Assembly (NCBI GenBank): GCA_030731845.1
Contig: JANQTF010000186.1
Coordinates: forward strand, 27,713-91,712
Reading direction: 5' to 3'
DNA length: 64,000 nucleotides
From: Bacteroidia bacterium
GTDB lineage: Bacteria; Bacteroidota; Bacteroidia; J057
A program made the translations under genes and the position numbers. Below are positions 54,573 to 63,046 of the stretch, one piece after another (position 1 is the stretch's first letter; each line of letters begins with the position of its first letter). The notes under the pieces were generated by a model, which made no database searches, had not been told where the DNA came from, and was given only the letters and a program-made list of their open reading frames with translations.

Positions 54573-57350
54573 TTAATATTTCAACAAGAGGTCGATAAGT
54601 TGCTCATGCGCGTGCAAATCCAGCTTCAGGCGAAGCCGATATCGCTTGTTTTCTACACTTCTCAGGGAGATGTGGAGCAAAGGGGCAATCTCTTTGGAGC
54701 TGAGATTCATGCGCAGATATGCCGCAAGCCGGAGATCGCCGGAGGTGAGGCTGGGGAAATCATGCTTGAGTCGCTGAAAAAAGCTCTGGTGCACACGGGT
54801 GAAGTGATATTCAAATGCTTCCCAGTCTTTTTCACTGGACAATTGCGAATTGAGCTGTAGCAGCATTTGTCTCAACTTCTGTTTATGATCGGCTTCTTTG
54901 CTCTTTTGAAGGGATTTGAGGTCCTGCCTTAATTCCAGTAAAATTTCATTCTTCCGCACCAAATTCATCGTGATTCCTGCCAATTCTTGATTTTGCTCTT
55001 CAATACTTTGTTCGAGCTGAAGGTTCTTGATCTCGATCTCCCGGGCATGACGGGCTCTGTCTTGCTCAATTTGCTTCTTTCGCCACCTTCGCTCCAGTTG
55101 GCTCTGATACCATCGTGTAGCGACTATGAGCAGACTTCCACCGATAACGAAGAAGAGGAAGATGGCCCAGTCCTGCGCAAACCATGGTTCTTCTTTGATT
55201 ACTTGCAGGCTGAGCGTTGTGCCATCTTCCTTTCGCTCAATCTCAATCCCATACGCACCAGACGGTATGATGGGCAAGCGGATGCTAGCCTCCCCGGACC
55301 AGTCTGACCAATTGGATTGAATCCCAGGGATGCGAAACCGGTAATGAAGGTCTTGTGGATGAAAGCCAGAGGCAATTGATATGATCAGTCCCTGATCATC
55401 CACCACCAATCGCACTTCGCCGCCAGGGAAGGGTAGGGGAGCCAGGCGTGTGTCTTCTTTCCCTATGATTTCGATTCCTGAGAAAAACATGGGGTTCCAT
55501 GACAGGGAATCTGACGTGTTTGCGTTCAGAACGAGAAAGCCCTGCGACAAGCCAATGAGCCAATTTCCGTCTTCAAATCTGTAAATCCCGGGATCTGTCG
55601 GCATATCTGATACAGCAAAGGAATGGGCCATACCCTGCCCAAAAAAATCAACGGATTGATGCTCAATCCCCACATACTCGTTTTCGAAGCGCTCTATCCT
55701 ACGCAGCTTCGCCGTCAGAGGAATGCCATTCCATTGATCGACCTTCTCGAATTTGTCGCCATCCTCATTCAACTGAAACCAGCCGGAGTCAGATTTGACC
55801 AGGATGTTGCTGTCGGCTTGCACCATGACCAACCTGTTCAGATCCTGAAGGCCCCAGTCAGGCTCGGAGGAATGCAAAGACAAAAGGGTTAACTCATCTG
55901 GTGCCATCGAGGCTTTCATCAGGCCCCGATACGGGTGTACTCCCCAGATATTTCCCTGTCGATCCTTGCAGAGATCGCGAATCGGACTGTTGATTCCACT
56001 GATCTTGCTTACCCTGATCTGCTCATCGACCACAGAGAACTGAACCAGTCCTGTGTAGGTGCCCTGGATCCAGGTCTCATCATGATTTCCAGCAATCCAG
56101 GACCAGCCACCTGTGATGTCACTGATTTTTCGAATCCTATCGCCTATCACCTGAAAAGTCCCCGCATTGTGACCGCATAGCAATTGGCCAGCTATGTTTT
56201 TTAGACTCCATACCTGCCCTTGCGTGCCAGGCACAAACTCAAAAGCTGCGCTTTCGGGCCCATCGGGCCATGATCGTGAAAATAACCCGTGATTGGTTCC
56301 GATATACAGCCTTCCTTGGTCCTCAATCGCACAATACACGATTCCCAATTCGCCACTTTGGTCTTCAAATTTTCTGACAGGAGAGGGAAAATCAAGATAA
56401 GCTATGCCTTGATCGAGCCCTGCCCACACACCTCCGCGCTTGTCGGAGCTCAATGACAACACCGTATTGTCTGCGAGTCCGGTGTGTCGGTAAATGTGCT
56501 CCAGAACGCTTCCCTGCTTATCTATCAGATAAATGCCACCTGAAATGGTGCCAATGCAAATGCCCTCTGGCACAAGTTCCATCTTGTTTACTTGATCTCT
56601 GCTCAACAAAGGCAGAATCTCCTGAAAAACGGGCTGAAGAACGCCGTTTGAATACATCCAGAGCCCGTTTCTGTCAGTCGCAATGAGCAGGCTGTTTGGG
56701 CTGTATTCAACAATTCCCACTACGGTGGCTTCTGCAAGTGCTTCGGTCCCAGCAAGGATCCGAAACCCCATGCGGGGATCAAACTCCGCCAGTCCCTGCG
56801 AGAGCACTTGCAGAAAAAACTTATCCAAACATCGGTAGGTGAACATGATCCCCGATGAAAATGGGGATTGAAAAATGCTGATCGAATCCTGTTGGGAGAG
56901 GTAAATGGTGGAAAAAGACTGGAACAACACGCCATCTTCCCAAGACTCAATGTGCCATATTTCTTCATTTTTCACCAAAGGGAAGGACAAATCCTGACTC
57001 AGTGAATGGAACTCATAGCTTCCTGTTGAGGATGGCTGCCAGTAGCCAAACTCTCCATAACCGCCTCCATAGACTCGGTCTCCAACTGCCTTTACAGCCC
57101 TCACGCGATGATTTCCCGGCAAGGGAAAGATGCGCCAGTGCTCCCCGTCAAAGGTCAACATTCCATCAGAATTGCCAACTACCACGCCGCGCGAGGTCAC
57201 GTCGATCGACCAATTTTGCGGGGCTGCCAGGTAGGTTTGCTCAGCAATGTTGAGAATAGATGGGCTGAGCTGCGCCTGTGCACCCAGATACATCAGGCAC
57301 AGGAGTGACAGAGGAAATAACTTAGGGAATAGCAAAGGCGACATAGGCAT
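54573..57350 (-). CDS. SusR-like transmembrane regulator: beta-propeller sensor with LuxR-type HTH
   Basis: The protein is about 925 aa. After a signal/anchor (MPMSPLLFPKLFPLSLLCLMYLGAQAQ), about 600 residues form two-component-regulator propeller repeats (SRGVVVGNSDGMLTFDGEHWRIFPLPG, KRGGVWAGLDQGIAYLD). A Y_Y_Y-like domain (HYRFRIPGIQSNWSDWSG) follows, then one membrane helix (IFLFFVIGGSLLIVATRWY), a coiled coil, and a C-terminal LuxR-type HTH (LTSGDLRLAAYLRMNLSSKEIAPLLHISLRSVENKRYRLRLKL). There is no kinase or receiver domain. The periplasmic propeller probably senses oligosaccharide and the inner part binds DNA directly, like SusR. Start 57350 (or 57344) overlaps the dehydrogenase gene by about 29 nt, indicating cotranscription. 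The 228-nt gap after it may hold the target promoter. Confidence 0.85.
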   Translation of the reverse strand: MPMSPLLFPKLFPLSLLCLMYLGAQAQLSPSILNIAEQTYLAAPQNWSIDVTSRGVVVGNSDGMLTFDGEHWRIFPLPGNHRVRAVKAVGDRVYGGGYGEFGYWQPSSTGSYEFHSLSQDLSFPLVKNEEIWHIESWEDGVLFQSFSTIYLSQQDSISIFQSPFSSGIMFTYRCLDKFFLQVLSQGLAEFDPRMGFRILAGTEALAEATVVGIVEYSPNSLLIATDRNGLWMYSNGVLQPVFQEILPLLSRDQVNKMELVPEGICIGTISGGIYLIDKQGSVLEHIYRHTGLADNTVLSLSSDKRGGVWAGLDQGIAYLDFPSPVRKFEDQSGELGIVYCAIEDQGRLYIGTNHGLFSRSWPDGPESAAFEFVPGTQGQVWSLKNIAGQLLCGHNAGTFQVIGDRIRKISDITGGWSWIAGNHDETWIQGTYTGLVQFSVVDEQIRVSKISGINSPIRDLCKDRQGNIWGVHPYRGLMKASMAPDELTLLSLHSSEPDWGLQDLNRLVMVQADSNILVKSDSGWFQLNEDGDKFEKVDQWNGIPLTAKLRRIERFENEYVGIEHQSVDFFGQGMAHSFAVSDMPTDPGIYRFEDGNWLIGLSQGFLVLNANTSDSLSWNPMFFSGIEIIGKEDTRLAPLPFPGGEVRLVVDDQGLIISIASGFHPQDLHYRFRIPGIQSNWSDWSGEASIRLPIIPSGAYGIEIERKEDGTTLSLQVIKEEPWFAQDWAIFLFFVIGGSLLIVATRWYQSQLERRWRKKQIEQDRARHAREIEIKNLQLEQSIEEQNQELAGITMNLVRKNEILLELRQDLKSLQKSKEADHKQKLRQMLLQLNSQLSSEKDWEAFEYHFTRVHQSFFQRLKHDFPSLTSGDLRLAAYLRMNLSSKEIAPLLHISLRSVENKRYRLRLKLDLHAHEQLIDLLLKY

Positions 57351-59409
57351 CTCCGGATTTCGTCCCCATTTTACCTCCTCCGCAGGCAACAATCAAATAT
57401 TGCTTGCCATTTGCCTCATACATGGCCGGGGTGGCATATCCACCTGCTGGCAAATTGGCCTCCCATAATAGATCTCCTGTGGCCGTAGAAAAGGCCCTGA
57501 TTTTCTCATCTTTGGTGGCAGCAATAAACGTCAGGCCTGAAGCAGTTACCAGTGGGCCGCCGTAGTTTTCGGTGCCGGTAACCGGGATTCCTTTGGCCAC
57601 CAATTCAGGATATTCTCCCAACGGAATCTGCCATTTGATTTCGCCAGCATTCAAATCAATCGCGGTCAGAAGACCCCATGGAGGAGAAATGGCAGGATAC
57701 CCGGCTTTGTCGAGAAAGCGCTTGTATCCTGATGAAACATAGGCCGATGTCGGATCACCCTTCCCTGGCTGATCCTCAGAAGGGAGGCCAAGGAGAAAAC
57801 GAGACACCTCGGCTTTGTCGGATTCACTGAGATAGGCAAAAGAAGGCATACTGCCTTTGCCAGATTCTAGTAGTGCCTGCAAACCGGGCAGCTCATAGCG
57901 GCTCTCCAGCCCAAGCAAGGATGGAATAGTTCCCATAAATTCGCCTCCGCTGCGATCAGCGCCATGACAACTCGCACAATTGGTTAAATATACCTGATTA
58001 CCGGGATGATTGGCCGCAGTCGATACCATGTTCAAGGTCCACGCCATCTGTGAACTATTAACCACCATCAGCCCCTTCCATGGGTCATAAGCAGCGCCTC
58101 CCCATTCCCCGCCGCCATCATAGCCCGGAAAAACAAGGGTTCCCTCCATGCTTGGTGGCTCAAAAATGCTGTGCTGACGCAGGCGAGCCAATACTTTTGC
58201 CAATGAGTCCTTGCCTTCGGCTCGTTCGTGAATGCCTTCCACACGCTGCCGCGAGAAGGGTGGGGGAGAGCTCGGCAGTGGTTGAGTGGGCCAGGATGCC
58301 TCACCTGGCATGGTGGACGCTGCCACGGGTATTTCATTGATCGGATAAATTGGTTCTCCCGTTTCCCGGTGGAAAATAAATACATGGCCTGTTTTTGTGA
58401 TCTGTGCTACCGCAGGAATGTCTTTTTCACCCCGCTGGATCGTGATGAGATTGGGGGGAGCTGGCAAATCTCGGTCGAGTAAATCATGGTGCACAAACTG
58501 GAAGTGCCATTTTAATTGACCAGTGGCAGCATCAAGGGCAAGCAGGCAATTGGCATATAAGTTTGCGCCGGGCCTGTCGGCCCCGTAGAAATCATAGGAT
58601 GCCGACCCCGTAGGCACAAATACCAGTCCTCTGTCATGATCTACCGTCATGCCTGCCCAGGCATTGGCGCCGCCACTGGTTTTCCAGGCTTGCTCAGGCC
58701 AGGTGTCGTAGCCAGGTTCGCCCGGTTCGGGAATGGTGTGGAAAATCCAGGTCATATCGCCGCTTTGAATGTCATAAGCGCGAATATGCCCCGGAGCAGC
58801 CCCCGCACCCTCAGAGACCCTGCAACCAATAATCAGCTGATTGCCATAAACAGCGCCGGGTGAATTGGCTACCACAAAAGCATTTTCAGCCCCCTCACGG
58901 AGGCCAATTCTCAGATCAATCTTGCCCTCTTTCCCAAAATCGGAGATGCTTTTTCCTGTCTCTGCGAACATTGCAAATAGATATGGGCCATTGGAAACAA
59001 AAATTCTATCACCGTTAGGAGATCGGGCATACACAAGCCCACGATTCACGCCCATGCCAGGAGAAGGCACATCGTCGGGATTCATGCTGGCGGATGGGGA
59101 GCTGCGCCATATTTCTACGCCGGTGACTCCATCAAGGCAGACAACATCGAGCGTGGCCGTAGTGGCGAATATTTTCCCATTGATAATCAATGGATTACAC
59201 TGGATTTGGGTGTGTTTTCCTGCATCGCCAGCCTTGTAAACCCACGCTGGTACGAGTTTCGAAATGTTCTCAGTTGTGATTTGCGATAGGGTAGTGGCAT
59301 GGTTGCTTCCTGGCCCCAAGGCTACCGGCCATGATTTGTCGGCATAGAGCGGTGTTTCAGAAGGTGTGCTACAGGATAATATGCACAGCAGAGGCAGAAG
59401 TATTCTCAT
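57322..59409 (-). CDS. PQQ-dependent dehydrogenase with embedded cytochrome c
   Basis: The 695-aa protein has a lipoprotein signal (LLCILSCSTP). It has quinoprotein eight-blade propeller features such as SWPVALGPGSNHATTLSQIT, TLDVVCLDGVTGVEIWRSSP, GLVFVPTGSASYDFYG and NLITIQRGEKDIPAVAQITKTGHVFIF. A cytochrome c segment with CASCH (about residue 480) and axial Met candidates (GTIPSLLGL / MPSFAYLS) is inserted between late blades. The closing blade has GTENYGGPLVTASGLTFI and YGANG-like MYEANGKQYLIVACGG. The pattern fits soluble or lipid-anchored sugar dehydrogenases (glucose-type). Glucose freed by the GH3/GH144 enzymes would be a plausible substrate. It is first in the minus-strand locus and overlaps the regulator. 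Confidence 0.85.
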   Translation of the reverse strand: MRILLPLLCILSCSTPSETPLYADKSWPVALGPGSNHATTLSQITTENISKLVPAWVYKAGDAGKHTQIQCNPLIINGKIFATTATLDVVCLDGVTGVEIWRSSPSASMNPDDVPSPGMGVNRGLVYARSPNGDRIFVSNGPYLFAMFAETGKSISDFGKEGKIDLRIGLREGAENAFVVANSPGAVYGNQLIIGCRVSEGAGAAPGHIRAYDIQSGDMTWIFHTIPEPGEPGYDTWPEQAWKTSGGANAWAGMTVDHDRGLVFVPTGSASYDFYGADRPGANLYANCLLALDAATGQLKWHFQFVHHDLLDRDLPAPPNLITIQRGEKDIPAVAQITKTGHVFIFHRETGEPIYPINEIPVAASTMPGEASWPTQPLPSSPPPFSRQRVEGIHERAEGKDSLAKVLARLRQHSIFEPPSMEGTLVFPGYDGGGEWGGAAYDPWKGLMVVNSSQMAWTLNMVSTAANHPGNQVYLTNCASCHGADRSGGEFMGTIPSLLGLESRYELPGLQALLESGKGSMPSFAYLSESDKAEVSRFLLGLPSEDQPGKGDPTSAYVSSGYKRFLDKAGYPAISPPWGLLTAIDLNAGEIKWQIPLGEYPELVAKGIPVTGTENYGGPLVTASGLTFIAATKDEKIRAFSTATGDLLWEANLPAGGYATPAMYEANGKQYLIVACGGGKMGTKSGDAYVAFAIP

Positions 59410-59663
59410 CGTGATTCCTTTTTTCTACGGGAATATAAGATGATGTTTTGTGATGATCATCCTTTAACTTCCGGGTTATCCACACGCAGTTGAGCGGTAT
59501 CTAGAAGCCCCTAAGAAGAAAGGATACACAAGAAAGGATGTTACAAAAAGGAATGGTTGTGAAATACTTTACCAAGCTGGTTAACATAATATAAATTATG
59601 TAACAAATGTGAATTTTGCTTTGGTGGAGTCGCTATCGTCTGTATCTTAGTCTTTTTAAGGAA

Positions 59664-60710
59664 ATGAGAAAGAAAGAGAACACTCTATCGGCAAAGGCCT
59701 CAGTGGGAGTATTGATTGCATATTGGCTCTCGCTTGGGTTTTTTGCTGCTGCCGGAACAGCGATGTTTTATACGGCCTTTGATGGCCCTCATGCTCCTCT
59801 TTTCCATATTGTAGTAGCGTGCCTGTGCTGGAGTTTTACTTTATTAGGCATCATCGCCGCGGGGTTTACCGAGACCTGGACAATTAAAGACAATGAATTG
59901 CATATTTCGATCCCTCTTAAAAAGGAGCCCAAGATCATCCCATTTGAAGAAATTCTGAGCTATGCCGAGATCAAAAACGCCAAGAATGGACAAAAGGATC
60001 TTTCTTTGTTTACGGAAAATAAAAAATACCACCTTTCATTAAGTCTTTACGTGATACCTGAGGACTTCCGCGCTGCAATCACCAAAGGGAAAACAGAAGA
60101 TGTTGAGTATGAAGCGCGATTAACAAGAGCATTTTTCAAGTATTTAGGCTTGCTTTTGCTTCTTCTTGGGATATACGTCATATCTGGATTGAACGACTTG
60201 GATCAACAAGCTTTAAAAGAATTTGATCCAGGTGATTACCTGAAGGTAATCGGCACACTATCTCAGCCTTTGGAAGTAGAGAAGTATCGAGAAGGGAAAC
60301 ATGGACCTAGTACAAATAGGAAAATTGTCTTTCCCCTCTCTGAATACGAAGGAATCGTCTTCGAAATTCCAGATAGGCTGATGAATTACACATTTGTCCC
60401 CCAATTGGTCAATAACGCTTCTCCGGGGGATTCTGTGGAGATTTTTGTAACTGAATCTCTTGATTCGATAGTGTTTCGATCTTCACAAGGATCATTATGG
60501 CAGAGGTGGACAACCTCCAAACATCTGTTTGTTCATGGGTTTAGATCCAAAGGGAACGAGTATTTATCTATCAGGAGTAGTTTCTTGGAACAAAGAAATC
60601 AAGCAAAAGAGGGAAAACAAATAAGGTTAGTCATTGGAATTGTATGTATCATTTTGGGAATCGGTTTGGCCATTTGGGGGCTTAGACCTATACCCAAACA
60701 AAAAAAATAA
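59664..60710 (+). CDS. Hypothetical membrane protein
   Basis: The 348-aa product has four predicted membrane helices: two N-terminal (VGVLIAYWLSLGFFAAAGTAMFY, VVACLCWSFTLLGIIAAGF), one central (YLGLLLLLLGIYVISGL) and one C-terminal (VIGIVCIILGIGLAIWGLRPI). Between the first pair and the central helix is a PH-like segment (ETWTIKDNELHISIPLKKEPKIIPFEEILSYAEIKN). After the central helix is an exposed beta domain of about 140 residues. A SD-like AAGGAA precedes ATG 59664; a TTG 16 codons upstream is less likely. No family was recognised. It is divergent from the dehydrogenase gene and ends at a terminator. Confidence 0.6.
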   Translation: MRKKENTLSAKASVGVLIAYWLSLGFFAAAGTAMFYTAFDGPHAPLFHIVVACLCWSFTLLGIIAAGFTETWTIKDNELHISIPLKKEPKIIPFEEILSYAEIKNAKNGQKDLSLFTENKKYHLSLSLYVIPEDFRAAITKGKTEDVEYEARLTRAFFKYLGLLLLLLGIYVISGLNDLDQQALKEFDPGDYLKVIGTLSQPLEVEKYREGKHGPSTNRKIVFPLSEYEGIVFEIPDRLMNYTFVPQLVNNASPGDSVEIFVTESLDSIVFRSSQGSLWQRWTTSKHLFVHGFRSKGNEYLSIRSSFLEQRNQAKEGKQIRLVIGIVCIILGIGLAIWGLRPIPKQKK

Positions 60711-60734
60711 GGCCCGCTTTTGCAGGCCCTTTTT
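60711..60734. terminator. Bidirectional terminator
   Basis: GGCCCGC (60711-60717) and GCAGGCC (60722-60728) around TTTT form a 7-bp stem with a single C-A mismatch (a G-U wobble on the minus strand). The stem is flanked by A8 on the left and CTTTTTT on the right. It lies between two convergent genes, at once after the stop of the plus-strand one. Confidence 0.75.
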
Positions 60735-60755
60735 TATTGTTTTCGTCTTTGCTGT

Positions 60756-61199
60756 TTATCGGCGAATCAACAGCAGGTCACGTTGTAGGTAGCTGCCGTC
60801 AGTGGTGGCAAAGAACACCACGAAGAGTCCTTCCGGGATATCGCGCAGATCCACAATATGCTCAATGGTTTCGGTGAGAGCAATGGAACTTTCATAAAAC
60901 ATCTCGCCTGTCTCCGCATAATAAATTGTCACGGCCAGGCAATCATCGCAAGGCTCTCCACGATAGGTTCCAGCAATGACGGTAAATTGGTCTGCTGGAT
61001 TGGGATATAGCGAATAGAGAACGAGATCCTCGCTTATTTTCTCAGATTGAGTTTTGGGGACCATGCCGATGACAGTTTGGCTTTGCGCTGGTTTGAGATC
61101 GATTCGCTCTCCGGCAGCTGAGCTTCGCTGAGCAGAAAGATTGCTACAAAACAAGGTGAGGAAGAGCGTGGTAAAGGTAAAGCAGATGAGTTTTTTCAT
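60756..61199 (-). CDS. Small secreted protein with T9SS-like C-terminal domain
   Basis: The 147-aa protein consists of a signal peptide (MKKLICFTFTTLFLTLFCSNLSAQ), about 35 linker residues and a C-terminal domain with the type A sorting pattern (LVLYSLYPNPADQFTVIAG ... LRDIPEGLFVVFFATTDGSYLQRDLLLIRR). Nothing else is present, so it is an almost bare sorting domain, with a Cys pair (PCDDC) within it. Such stand-alone domains are seen in Bacteroidota and might be remnants or short surface peptides. It is single, with a terminator on each side. Confidence 0.65.
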   Translation of the reverse strand: MKKLICFTFTTLFLTLFCSNLSAQRSSAAGERIDLKPAQSQTVIGMVPKTQSEKISEDLVLYSLYPNPADQFTVIAGTYRGEPCDDCLAVTIYYAETGEMFYESSIALTETIEHIVDLRDIPEGLFVVFFATTDGSYLQRDLLLIRR

Positions 61200-61281
61200 G
61201 TAAATGGTGATTGATTTCCTGAAACAAATTTCAATAATTTGTATTATTTAAAAAATAGAATATCGTAGGTTTTCTAACAAT

Positions 61282-61309
61282 AAAAAAAAGAGCGACCTCT
61301 CGGCCGCTC
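61282..61309 (-). terminator. Rho-independent terminator of the HPt gene
   Basis: On the minus strand GAGCGGCC pairs with GGTCGCTC (one G-U) around GAGA, followed by T8. It occupies 61290-61309 with the T-run at 61282-61289, about 20 nt past the HPt stop codon. Confidence 0.85.
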
Positions 61310-61330
61310 CTCAGTGCTTAATCTATGATT

Positions 61331-61699
61331 TTACAACGAAGCAAGCTCCGTTTTCCAGGATTCGAATGCTTGTGCCACTTTTTCACCTTCTTTTTTAGCT
61401 GATTCCCAAAGGGCAGGAACTCCACTGATGTCCCCTACCCTTCCTGCATGTTCGATTTCCTTCAAGATACTTGCCATGGCAAGCGCGCCAATTTGGGCAA
61501 AGGCAGACTTGAGCGCATGGGCTGCATTTCGGACACCATTGCTATCCTGTGTTGCCAGGGAAGCCTCCAATTCTTCGATATACATCGGATTGGTTTCAAT
61601 AAGCGTGTCAATCAGATCAATGATTTCGTCATGCTCCCCATCCATCAGGTCCATTAATTGCTCCCTGGTTTCTGAGTCGAGGTATTCAAAGGTAATCAT
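61331..61699 (-). CDS. Orphan HPt phosphotransfer protein
   Basis: The 122-aa protein is a single histidine phosphotransfer (HPt) four-helix domain. The phosphorylated His lies in RNAAHALKSAFAQIGALAMA, the family signature, and the flanking helices are acidic (LMDLMDGEHDEIIDLIDTLIE). HPt proteins relay phosphate between receiver domains in phosphorelays. No histidine kinase or receiver gene lies nearby, so its partners are encoded elsewhere. It is monocistronic with a strong terminator. Length matches stand-alone HPt proteins. Confidence 0.9.
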   Translation of the reverse strand: MITFEYLDSETREQLMDLMDGEHDEIIDLIDTLIETNPMYIEELEASLATQDSNGVRNAAHALKSAFAQIGALAMASILKEIEHAGRVGDISGVPALWESAKKEGEKVAQAFESWKTELASL

Positions 61700-61834
61700 G
61701 CGGGGTTTTCGTTTGATGCGATAATAAGGCTAATCAAGCGATCAATTCCCCGATTTTCAACAACACTTCGCATGAATTCTATCAAAGGATGTTTTTTTCA
61801 CGAAACACTCTGGTAGCTTTCTTGTTTTACGCTC

Positions 61835-62290
61835 ATGATACAGAATCCGATAGACCCAGATAAAGTTACCGACTCGCCTTCTACCCTCCCCTACGCACAT
61901 CATGCAGGAAGCGCCTTGATTAAACCCATAGATAAGGGCAAGGTGAAAGGAAGGGCGCTGAGAGCCATGGAAGAACAGACCCACATGCAGATGGATCAGA
62001 TCAGGCAGCAGATCGAGCTCCTGGCCAAACAAGCAAGAGCCTTACAAGACCGGGTGGAAATTTCGGAACAGATTTATCAGGCGGAGGTAAATTTTGAGCC
62101 CCTGATTGGACACACCTATCATCTTTATCTTAAGAAAGATGGAGAGTGGACCCTCTCCATGATCGGCCCCGAAGATTGGGGGCGATCCTTCAGGCATGAG
62201 GCTTTTCTGGCCACGGTGAAGCTCTTGGCCGACCATACTTGGGACATCCTCGCCAAAGGCGATCATTTCCATTCTGAGGGCACAAGTTGA
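61835..62290 (+). CDS. DUF2452 family protein
   Basis: The 151-aa protein carries the DUF2452 pattern: NPIDPDKVTDSPSTLPYAHHAGSALIKPIDKGKVKGRALRAMEEQTHMQMDQIRQQIELLAKQA, then FEPLIGHTYHLYLKKDGEWTLSMIGPEDWG. It is cytoplasmic, with a helical first half and a short beta second half. The function of the family is unknown. Its last 28 nt overlap the end of the convergent gene on the minus strand, which is uncommon but has no sign of error, since both frames look intact. Confidence 0.85.
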   Translation: MIQNPIDPDKVTDSPSTLPYAHHAGSALIKPIDKGKVKGRALRAMEEQTHMQMDQIRQQIELLAKQARALQDRVEISEQIYQAEVNFEPLIGHTYHLYLKKDGEWTLSMIGPEDWGRSFRHEAFLATVKLLADHTWDILAKGDHFHSEGTS

Positions 62291-63003
62291 GGATCAGTCA
62301 CCTCATTGAGCCATAAGACCAAGGTTTTGAAACCACCAGCATCCACATACTTTTTGAATGCACTTTGAGAAGGGCTTGCGTAATAAAATGGTTGATAATC
62401 AGCGGTTTCTTCTGTCTGTTTGACATCAAAATAAGTGGAAACACCCTCTTCCTCCCCATAATCCAAAAACCAGACAAGAATGTCTTCGTTGCGTATTTGC
62501 TCCACTACCAGCGAAGTCCAGTAGTATTTCCCGCCCTTCTTTTCGCGTAAGTTCAAGACCGACCAAGGCCCTGTTGACTTAAAAATAACCGAGTCGGACA
62601 ATCCGAATTTTTCAATTTCGGTTACCTCATAATATATGTATTCTCCCTTGAGAATACCAGAAACAGGGACACCCATCAAGGTGACAGCTACACTATCGCC
62701 ATCGCTGAGGGTAGCAAGATCGGAGGGGAGGCGGTTGGGATCGGCATCAATGTCATAGGGCATTGAATCTACCCGATGAGAATATGTCTGAACCTCCCGG
62801 TTGGTGACTCGGACAAATTTCTGCTCAGATGAACCAGGATCTTCTGTGTCAAGCGCACGAAAAACCCCCCGAATCTGATCGGGAAATTGGTCAGAGGCAA
62901 CGATTCCTTGGGGCTGCGCTTCTGTAAAAAGCACCTCTTTACAAGAGAAGGATGCCATGCTCATACTGAGCAGAGCGATTGTAAGAATGGCAGTGGATTT
63001 CAT
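62263..63003 (-). CDS. Hypothetical lipoprotein
   Basis: The 246-aa protein has a signal with lipobox ASFSC (Cys about residue 21). The mature part is mostly beta-rich, with segments DGDSVAVTLMGVPVSGILKGEYIYYEVTEIEKFGLSDSVIFKSTGPWSVLNLREKKGGKYYWTSLVVEQIRNEDILVWFLD and a C-terminal FKTLVLWLNEVTDPQLVPSEWK. No family was recognised. It overlaps the convergent DUF2452 gene by 28 nt at its 3' end. It starts 43 nt after the peptidase gene on the same strand, so it may be cotranscribed with that peptidase. Confidence 0.6.
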   Translation of the reverse strand: MKSTAILTIALLSMSMASFSCKEVLFTEAQPQGIVASDQFPDQIRGVFRALDTEDPGSSEQKFVRVTNREVQTYSHRVDSMPYDIDADPNRLPSDLATLSDGDSVAVTLMGVPVSGILKGEYIYYEVTEIEKFGLSDSVIFKSTGPWSVLNLREKKGGKYYWTSLVVEQIRNEDILVWFLDYGEEEGVSTYFDVKQTEETADYQPFYYASPSQSAFKKYVDAGGFKTLVLWLNEVTDPQLVPSEWK

Positions 63004-63046
63004 AGCTACGAGAATAAAATGCTTTGGCTTTCTGTAAATATGTCGA

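Noticed and set aside
62263-62290. Frameshift or misassembly suspected from the overlap of convergent genes
   Set aside because: Both proteins look whole to their ends, so a simple 28-nt 3' overlap is the better reading.
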